A stretch of DNA of 33,984 nt from positions 1-33,984 of the IMG/VR virus record IMGVR_UViG_3300020468_000033. One strand, given 5' to 3'. Origin of the DNA: a virus. Positions 28,139 to 33,984 of this stretch are shown here, in pieces; the first letter of the stretch is position 1, and the number at the start of each line of letters is the position of its first letter. The position numbers and the translations under genes were made by a program. Below the pieces are notes generated by a model, which was not told where the DNA came from, ran no database searches, and was given only the letters and a program-made list of their open reading frames with translations.

Positions 28139-28935
28139 TGTTAGGAACTTACTACTACCATCAAATAATTAGAAAGACAATAATATCTTTTGGAACATTA
28201 TTTAATGCAATTTACATCAGACATGATGATAAAGATGGGGACACTTATAGTGAAATGAAAATTCCTTTAGCATATGGACCTTCACAAAAATTCTTAGCAA
28301 GATTAGAACAACAGGCAGATTTAAACAAACCTGTAGCAATGACTCTACCCAGAATGTCATTTGAAATGACTAATGTTACTTATGATGCTACAAGAAAAAC
28401 TGGTATAACACAAACCTTTAAAGCATCTGATGGAAATAAGATTAAAAAGGTATTCATGCCTGTTCCATATAACATTGGATTTGAATTAAATATTTTAACA
28501 AAAATAAATGATGATGCATTACAAATTGTTGAACAAATATTACCATTCTTTCAACCATCATTTAATTTAACTGTAGACTTAGTAACTGCTATTGGTGAAA
28601 AAAGAGATATACCCATAGTTTTAGATTCAATTAATTTTCAAGATGATTATGAAGGTGATTTTTCAACTCGTAGAGCATTAATTTATACTTTAACATTTAC
28701 TGCAAAAACATATCTATTTGGACCTGTTCCAGATAGTTCTCAAGGTTTAATTAAAAAAGCACAAATTGATTATCATACTGATGTTGACACTAAAAATGCA
28801 AAACGTGAAGTAAGATACACTGTTGAACCTGATCCAATAACAGCAGGTCCTGATGATGACTTTGGATTTAGTGAAACTACTTCATTCTTCTCTGATGGTA
28901 AGACATATAGTCCAACTCAACAAAAGGATATATAA
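28138..28935 (+). CDS. 15: tail sheath stabilizer/completion protein gp15
   Basis: This is a T4 gp15-like protein of 265 residues (T4 gp15 is 272). gp15 forms a hexamer that caps the finished tail tube and sheath and joins the tail to gp13/gp14 of the head. Typical segments are LGTYYYHQIIRKTIISFGTL at the start, PLAYGPSQKFLARLEQQ, VAMTLPRMSFEMTNVTYDA, FMPVPYNIGFELNILTK, VEQILPFFQPSFNLTV and, near the end, LTFTAKTYLFGPV. It has no repeat insert and so, unlike its neighbours gp14 and gp8, keeps T4 length. The gene overlaps gp14 by one base. The 28942 ATG of gp16 follows six bases after its stop. Confidence 0.94.
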   Translation: MLGTYYYHQIIRKTIISFGTLFNAIYIRHDDKDGDTYSEMKIPLAYGPSQKFLARLEQQADLNKPVAMTLPRMSFEMTNVTYDATRKTGITQTFKASDGNKIKKVFMPVPYNIGFELNILTKINDDALQIVEQILPFFQPSFNLTVDLVTAIGEKRDIPIVLDSINFQDDYEGDFSTRRALIYTLTFTAKTYLFGPVPDSSQGLIKKAQIDYHTDVDTKNAKREVRYTVEPDPITAGPDDDFGFSETTSFFSDGKTYSPTQQKDI

Positions 28936-28941
28936 TGAATT

Positions 28942-29376
28942 ATGGAAGACAAATTTAACTCATTAAATAAAACATTTAATACAGACTCTGTTGAAATTGA
29001 ACCTGTCAAAGAGAAAAAACTCAATCTTTCAAAAAATAAAAATGACGTAGATAAAGATTACGAGTATACTAGAGGGCAGTTGTATTCCTTAATAGAGAAG
29101 GGTCAAGAAGCAATAAATGGTATAATGGAAGTTGCTGGTGAGAGTGCAAGTCCCAGAGCATATGAGGTTGCAGGTCAATTAATAAAATCTGTTGCAGACA
29201 GCACAGATAAATTAATGGATTTGCAGAAAAAACTTAAGGATGTTGAAGAAGACATTCAGAAAACAACAAATAACGTCACAAATAATTCTTTATTTGTAGG
29301 ATCAACTGCTGAATTGTCAAAACTACTCAAAGATGGTCTTCTAAATAATAATACTAGTTTAAATGATAAGTCTTAA
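28942..29376 (+). CDS. 16: terminase small subunit gp16
   Basis: This 144-residue protein fits T4 gp16 (164 residues), the ring-forming small terminase that regulates DNA packaging by the large terminase gp17. Family features are a variable charged N-terminus, DYEYTRGQLYSLIEKGQEAI leading into a long helical hairpin, GESASPRAYEVAGQLIKS at about residues 66-83, and a coiled region DSTDKLMDLQKKLKDVEEDI that would form the central oligomerisation core. An upstream ATG at 28935 is out of frame and stops quickly, so 28942 is the start. In T4, gp17 follows directly; here the next gene, two bases downstream, is a fibre-like giant. Confidence 0.9.
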   Translation: MEDKFNSLNKTFNTDSVEIEPVKEKKLNLSKNKNDVDKDYEYTRGQLYSLIEKGQEAINGIMEVAGESASPRAYEVAGQLIKSVADSTDKLMDLQKKLKDVEEDIQKTTNNVTNNSLFVGSTAELSKLLKDGLLNNNTSLNDKS

Positions 29377-29378
29377 TA

Positions 29379-32300
29379 ATGGGGATCAAAAAACCTTCAG
29401 ATTACTTTAAAAAGGAAAGTAAAGATAATGAGAATTTAATTGGTAAACCAAACTTAAGTTCTTATTCGGAAGCTTTTAATTCTTTTAAGGAAAATTTATC
29501 AAAATTTGATAAAATTACCGAGACAATTAAAGTTGTAGATGAAATAAAAACTGAATTAGAAGATTTTCTTAAAAAAGAAGACCTTGATAATGCGATGATG
29601 TCGTATGTCTTTTTGTTGGAAGAAAATATAAACACATTACAGAATAATGTAAAGAGTATTAATACAGAAACATTAACTGAAATAAAATCAAAGGTCACAG
29701 ATGTTACTGACGTAGTAAATAATTTTGCAGAAGTAGAATTACCAAAATATAAAAAAAATATAATCGATTCTGAATTAAGGTCAGAAGAAAAATTTGATAA
29801 ATTTAAAGAAGAATTTTCAAAATTACTAAATGAAGTTTCAACAAATATTGATACTAAACAGTTTGAGATAGAATCTAAAACAGAAAAAAATTTAAATGAG
29901 GTTGTAAAAAACATAGATTCTTTATATGTTGATATTCCAAAATACGAAAAAAACATTATTGATGTTGAGGTTAAAACAGATCAAAAATTTGATGAATTTA
30001 AAGAAGAGTTTAATAATTTTATTAATGAAATATCAAACAATTCAGAAAAGAATTTAAATGAAGCCGTAAGTAATTTAGAAAATCACATAAAAAATATTGA
30101 TGATGATAGTAAAAATATATCAAATACACTTAAAGTAAAAGTAAATGAAATAAAAAAATTAAAGAAAAATGTTATTGAAGAACTAAAAGTAAGTAAAACT
30201 TTACAAAAAGATTTCAATAAAAAAATTACAAATCTTGAGATTGAAGTAATTCGTGGTGAAAATAACATAAAGGAGCAAAATGATAATATTTTATCAATTG
30301 AAAAATCTTTTAAAGATACGATTGATAAATTAAATGTTAAAGATTTAGAAAAAGAAAATTTTGTACTTTCAACAAAAATTAAACATCTTGAGGAAGTTTA
30401 TGAAAATTTAAAAGAAGAGAGTAAAATAAATGAAACTTTAATTGAAGAAACACTACCATCTACAAAAACATCAGATCCACTCACACCTTTAGATCAAAAC
30501 TATGTTACATTAGATCAACTTCAACAACATTATAGACTATTTTTAAATCGCATTCAGACTCAACTATCCACATTAGGTGGTGGTGGAGAGACAAGATTGC
30601 AATATCTTGATGATATTGTTGGTATTGCCACTGATTTAAGTGAATATAACGGTAAATTTTTAAAAGTAGACACATCACAACCAGCAGGAAAGAATTTTGT
30701 ATTTGAAACTGTCTCTGGAGGCGGTGGAGGAGGATCCACAGGTGCTGGAGGAACGTGGGCTACATTTGACAGTAATACTGGAATTACAACGACAAAGAAA
30801 GTCAAGATTGCTAATGATCTTGAGGTCACTGGTGTCACCACATTTGCTAGTACTGTCAACTTGGGTGATAATGATAGATTAAATTTCAAAGATACAAATA
30901 CTGCAATATATGGTGATGTATCAAACTTAAACATTGAAGCTGCTGCTAACAGAAATGTTAGTATTAAAGTTAATGCTGCTGGTGGAACATCGGGAGATAT
31001 TATATTAAAAACTGGAAGCACTGAATCAGTAAAAGTAAATGGTGATGGTGGTGTTATTGTAACTGGTGTTACCACAATAGGCAATGTTGTGGTTGGTGGT
31101 GCTACTACAGACTTAATTGTCAATGGTGATGCCAGAGTAACTGGTATATTAACTATTGGAACTGGATCAATTACTCTAAATCCAACTGAAAAGAAAATAA
31201 GTGGTGTAGATGAGATTGAAATTGGATCGGGAACGACTGCTATCACGATTAAAAAATCAGAGACAGGAGAAATAAAGTTTACTGACGAAAATGGTGATGA
31301 GAAATCAGTTGGTATTGGAACAACAGTAAGTATTAATACATCTGGTATTATAACTGCAACAACTTTAGCAGGAACACTCCAGACTGCTGCACAACCAAAC
31401 GTAACTTCACTAGGAACATTAAGTTCGTTAAACGTAACTGGAAACGTATCAGTCGGTGGAACATTAACATACGAAGATGTAACCAATATAGACTCGGTAG
31501 GATTAATAACAGCAAGAAGTGGTATTGAATTTGGTGTTGCTGGTGCTGGTGGAACAATTAGAGCAAATGGAGATACTACTTTAGCTGGTGTTGTTACTGC
31601 ATCATCATTTGTTGGTGGTGGTTCAGGATTAACTGGATTTACAGCATCTCAAATACCGAATTTAGCATCAAGTAAAATAACTTCTGGAACTTTTGACGCA
31701 GCAAGAATACCAACACTAAACCAAAATACTTCAGGAACCTCTGGAGGTTTAACTGGATCTCCAAATATAAACGTAAGTAGTATAGTCGGAACAGCATTAT
31801 CAATAAGTGGTATTTCAAGTGTAGGCACTGCTATTACGATGTATGGGTCTTCTGGTATTGTTAGTGCTACTAGTTTTTATGGAGATGGTTCCGCACTGAC
31901 TGGACTTGCTGGATTCTCACCAGACGGACAAGAGAACTTATATGCAGGAACAGGTGCTGGTGCATCCTCTGATGCTGATACTTGCTTCAACATTGCTCTA
32001 GGTTGTAATGCTGGTAAAACAAACTGTGCAGGTGATTACAACGTATTATTGGGATGTACTGCAGGATGTTTACTTACATCTGGTGGTTGTAATGTATTAA
32101 TAGGTAAAGAAACAGGATCATATCTCACAACTGGTAATAGAAATGTATTCATAGGTCGTAATGCTGGTAAGTATTCAAGCACAGGAACTAATAATGTTAT
32201 TTTAGGAAATGCTGCTACAAGTGGTCCTGGTTTAACTGGTAGTAATAACTTTATTACTGGTTTTGCAGCGGGAGAGGCCATGACAAGTGGTCGTTACAAC

Positions 32301-33984
32301 GTTCTTACTGGAAGTTATGCTGGTAATGACATAACTGAAGGTGAGCAGAATATTTTACTGGGTCTAAGTGCTGGTGAAAAACTCACTACAACAGATAAAA
32401 ACATCTTTCTTGGTTCTTATGCAGGAAAATGTAATACTGGTACTGCAAACATTTCATTAGGTTGTGATTCCCTTAAAGCTTCTGGTGCTAGTTTTGGAAC
32501 CATTGCGATTGGAGGAAAGGCAGGATTAAGTAATGCTGCTGGTTCTTATAATATTTTCTTCGGATTTTGTTCAGGAAATACAACTACGTCTGGCGGTAAA
32601 AACATCGCAATTGGTCGTAATGTTGAACTACCATCTGCGACTGGTAATTGTCAATTAGCAATTGGTGATGATACAAATCGTTGGATTACTGGTGATAGTT
32701 CCTTTAATGTAACTCTTTCTGGTATTGCAACTGTTTATGCTGCCACTGGTATTGTTAGTGCTACTAAGTTCTGTGGTGATGGTTCGGCACTGACTGGTAT
32801 TAGTGCTGGTGGATTTACACCAGACGATCAATATAATTTATATGCTGGAACATGCGCTGGTAATGCATCTGATGCTGATACTTGTTTTAATATTGCACTT
32901 GGTTGTAGAGCAGCTCAAGCATTAAATGCAGGTGATGATAATATTGTGTTGGGTCGTAGTTCGGCTCTTTCTCTGACGACTGGTAATTACAACCTTTACT
33001 TTGGTTTAGCCGCAGGATGCAACAGTGCCACTCAAAGTAATAACATGGGTATTGGAAAATACACAGGAGTTAATTACTGCACATCGGCACAATGTAATAT
33101 TTCAATTGGTGTGTATGCTGCTAAAAACAGAGCAAGTGGATGTCATAATATAGCATTAGGTGCTTCAGCTCTTTGTGGTGCGGAAGGTCAAATAACAAGT
33201 AATACTGGTAAAGCGAATATTGCGATTGGTTATAACGCAGCATTCTGTATGAGCTCTGGTGCATGTAATACTTTCTTAGGAGAATCTGGAAAATATGTAA
33301 CTACTGGTAGTCATAACATTGGAATAGGTAAGTTAGCAGGTGGATCTGCTGTTACTGCAACTGGAAGTTGTAACATTTCATTTGGATATTATGCTGGATG
33401 TTGCCTCACTTCGGGTTTTCAGAACATATTAATTGGTCAAAATGTAGGAAAAACTCTAACGAGTGGTTATGATAATATTGCACTTGGTTGTAATGCGATG
33501 AGTGATGGTGCAGTAACTGGTGCTTGTAACATTGCAATTGGTATAAGAGCATTAAAAAAAGTTGTTGCTGGTGGACAAAATATTGCAATCGGAGAAGGTG
33601 CAGGATGTAGTACAACTTATGCTAATAATAATATATTTATTGGCCAAAAGGCAGGTAACAATAACGTAGGAGGAGCAAGAAATATTGCCATAGGTCTTGA
33701 TGTTGAATTAAATGAAGCTAATGATCAACTTGCTATAGGTTGTTGTGGAAGTCGTTGGATTGAGGGTGACAGTTCCTTTAATACAACTTTAGCTGGTATT
33801 GCAACTGTTTATAGTGCCACTGGTATCGTAAGTGCAACTAAGTTCTGTGGAGATGGTTCGGCACTCACTGGTATTAGTGCTGGTGGATTCTCTCCTGATG
33901 ATGATCAAAACTTATTCGCATCTAATACTTGTTCTGGATGTAATCTTGATGGGTCTTCTGGTTGTTATAACGTATTCTTTGGTG
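29379..33984 (+). CDS. large coiled-coil and repeat-containing tail-fibre-like protein (3' end outside window)
   Basis: I read this frame by hand from the ATG at 29379 to the last base without a stop: at least 1535 residues. The order is: residues 1-25, leader MGIKKPSDYFKKE; about 25-358, a long Lys/Glu/Asn coiled coil with a 65-residue internal repeat; about 370-450, a segment with YVTLDQLQQHYRLFLNRIQ, GGGGETRLQYLDDIVGI and a Gly-rich hinge (SGGGGGGSTG) that I associate with cyanophage fibre proteins. Next, about 465-830, come 'LEVTGVTTF', 'AGTLQTAAQPNVTSLGTL' and 'ASSFVGGGSGLTG' beta modules. From about 834 on there are cassettes of about 20-residue N-x-x-x-G units resembling trimeric adhesin head repeats, many with Cys. 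A trimeric host-recognition fibre is the likely role. The gene starts two bases after gp16, in place of the expected gp17. Confidence 0.85.
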   Translation, partial: MGIKKPSDYFKKESKDNENLIGKPNLSSYSEAFNSFKENLSKFDKITETIKVVDEIKTELEDFLKKEDLDNAMMSYVFLLEENINTLQNNVKSINTETLTEIKSKVTDVTDVVNNFAEVELPKYKKNIIDSELRSEEKFDKFKEEFSKLLNEVSTNIDTKQFEIESKTEKNLNEVVKNIDSLYVDIPKYEKNIIDVEVKTDQKFDEFKEEFNNFINEISNNSEKNLNEAVSNLENHIKNIDDDSKNISNTLKVKVNEIKKLKKNVIEELKVSKTLQKDFNKKITNLEIEVIRGENNIKEQNDNILSIEKSFKDTIDKLNVKDLEKENFVLSTKIKHLEEVYENLKEESKINETLIEETLPSTKTSDPLTPLDQNYVTLDQLQQHYRLFLNRIQTQLSTLGGGGETRLQYLDDIVGIATDLSEYNGKFLKVDTSQPAGKNFVFETVSGGGGGGSTGAGGTWATFDSNTGITTTKKVKIANDLEVTGVTTFASTVNLGDNDRLNFKDTNTAIYGDVSNLNIEAAANRNVSIKVNAAGGTSGDIILKTGSTESVKVNGDGGVIVTGVTTIGNVVVGGATTDLIVNGDARVTGILTIGTGSITLNPTEKKISGVDEIEIGSGTTAITIKKSETGEIKFTDENGDEKSVGIGTTVSINTSGIITATTLAGTLQTAAQPNVTSLGTLSSLNVTGNVSVGGTLTYEDVTNIDSVGLITARSGIEFGVAGAGGTIRANGDTTLAGVVTASSFVGGGSGLTGFTASQIPNLASSKITSGTFDAARIPTLNQNTSGTSGGLTGSPNINVSSIVGTALSISGISSVGTAITMYGSSGIVSATSFYGDGSALTGLAGFSPDGQENLYAGTGAGASSDADTCFNIALGCNAGKTNCAGDYNVLLGCTAGCLLTSGGCNVLIGKETGSYLTTGNRNVFIGRNAGKYSSTGTNNVILGNAATSGPGLTGSNNFITGFAAGEAMTSGRYNVLTGSYAGNDITEGEQNILLGLSAGEKLTTTDKNIFLGSYAGKCNTGTANISLGCDSLKASGASFGTIAIGGKAGLSNAAGSYNIFFGFCSGNTTTSGGKNIAIGRNVELPSATGNCQLAIGDDTNRWITGDSSFNVTLSGIATVYAATGIVSATKFCGDGSALTGISAGGFTPDDQYNLYAGTCAGNASDADTCFNIALGCRAAQALNAGDDNIVLGRSSALSLTTGNYNLYFGLAAGCNSATQSNNMGIGKYTGVNYCTSAQCNISIGVYAAKNRASGCHNIALGASALCGAEGQITSNTGKANIAIGYNAAFCMSSGACNTFLGESGKYVTTGSHNIGIGKLAGGSAVTATGSCNISFGYYAGCCLTSGFQNILIGQNVGKTLTSGYDNIALGCNAMSDGAVTGACNIAIGIRALKKVVAGGQNIAIGEGAGCSTTYANNNIFIGQKAGNNNVGGARNIAIGLDVELNEANDQLAIGCCGSRWIEGDSSFNTTLAGIATVYSATGIVSATKFCGDGSALTGISAGGFSPDDDQNLFASNTCSGCNLDGSSGCYNVFFG
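29742..30131 (+). repeat. 65-residue repeat in the fibre coiled coil
   Basis: PKYKKNIIDSELRSEEKFDK (from 29742) and PKYEKNIIDVEVKTDQKFDE (from 29937) start 195 bases apart. Both continue as FKEEF(S/N)(K/N)...NE(V/I)S.N and later EKNLNE(V/A)V. This is a tandem duplication of a helical segment of 65 residues; the second copy decays toward the end of the interval. Confidence 0.8.
32650..32824 (+). repeat. cassette junction, copy 1
   Basis: This block runs from CQLAIG through NRWITGDSSFN, GIATVYAATGIVSATKFCG and GDGSALTGISAGGF. It is repeated with high nucleotide identity, offset by exactly 1074 bases, at 33724-33898. A shorter, more diverged copy of its second half lies near 31855-31921. Confidence 0.85.
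33724..33898 (+). repeat. cassette junction, copy 2
   Basis: This is the second copy of the junction block. The stretch from 33795 (GIATVYSATGIVSATKFCG) to 33893 is nearly identical to 32721-32819, with mostly silent or single-residue changes. The start (DQLAIGCCGSRWIEGDSSFN) is more diverged. Confidence 0.85.

Larger units (their letters stand above)
31881..33984 (+). repeat. cysteine-rich N-x-x-x-G repeat cassettes in the fibre gene
   Basis: Each cassette opens with GDGSALTG (starts 31881, 32775, 33849) and a (F/L)-x-P-D-(G/D)-x-x-N-L-(Y/F)-A segment, followed by about 20-residue units of the form N-(I/V)-x-(I/L/F)-G-x-x-A-G-x-x-x-T-(S/T)-G. I count 13 N-units in the first cassette and 16 in the second; the third is cut by the window edge. 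Each complete cassette ends with QLAIG and GDSSFN. Cassette periods are 894 and 1074 bases. Confidence 0.85.

Noticed and set aside
29462-29956. Antisense open frame of 164 codons
   Set aside because: Its Ser/Phe-rich sequence is the reverse complement of the Lys/Glu/Asn coiled coil; there is no start context or family pattern.
30560-31486. Antisense open frame of 308 codons opposite the fibre gene
   Set aside because: It is rich in Pro, Val and Thr, as expected from reading Gly/Asn/Thr repeat codons backwards. The plus-strand frame spans it without a stop and has clear domain structure.
29379-33984. Diversity-generating retroelement acting on the fibre gene
   Set aside because: There is no reverse transcriptase, and the duplicated blocks differ at mixed, mostly silent positions instead of adenine-specific sites.

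Overview
The window is a late structural module of a marine T4-like myovirus, most likely a cyanophage of Prochlorococcus or Synechococcus. The evidence is the gene order gp25-gp6-gp7-gp8 (baseplate wedge) followed by gp13-gp14-gp15-gp16 (neck, sheath terminator, small terminase). Other support comes from a DUF4815-type giant protein in place of T4 gp9-gp12, a virus-borne speD, very low GC and T4-type TATAAATA late promoters. No photosynthesis genes lie in the window. A related T4-like phage of another marine host, such as a pelagiphage, cannot be excluded.

Layout, all on the + strand. Positions 1-267 hold the 3' end of an unrecognised gene; speD (264-593) overlaps its stop. A late promoter at 614-621 precedes gp25 (640-1041), gp6 (1043-2968) and a giant gp7-like protein of 4224 residues (2970-15644). 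A second late promoter at 15650-15657 precedes gp8 (15676-17295), a DUF4815 protein of 2532 residues (17301-24899) and a 68-residue coiled-coil protein (24896-25102). A third, one-mismatch promoter at 25104-25111 precedes two small beta-rich proteins, gp13, gp14, gp15, gp16, and a large fibre-like gene. That gene starts at 29379 and is still open at the right edge (at least 1535 codons). Genes abut or overlap by 1-4 bases except at the three promoter gaps, so there is no gene-free stretch over 50 bases. I saw no tRNA, insertion sequence, CRISPR array or integrase.

The products fit one machine: wedge proteins gp25, gp6, gp7 and gp8 build the baseplate, the DUF4815 protein probably sits at its periphery, gp13/14/15 close the tail-neck junction, and gp16 works with the large terminase, which is not in the window. 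The striking feature is dispersed repetition. A short G-x-G-Y beta module recurs in gp7, gp8, the DUF4815 protein and gp14, four proteins of different origin, and accounts for part of their large size relative to T4. gp7 also carries a YHYH domain. The terminal fibre gene combines a long coiled coil with a cassette array of about 20-residue, cysteine-rich N-x-x-x-G units. Its two complete cassettes differ by exactly three units.
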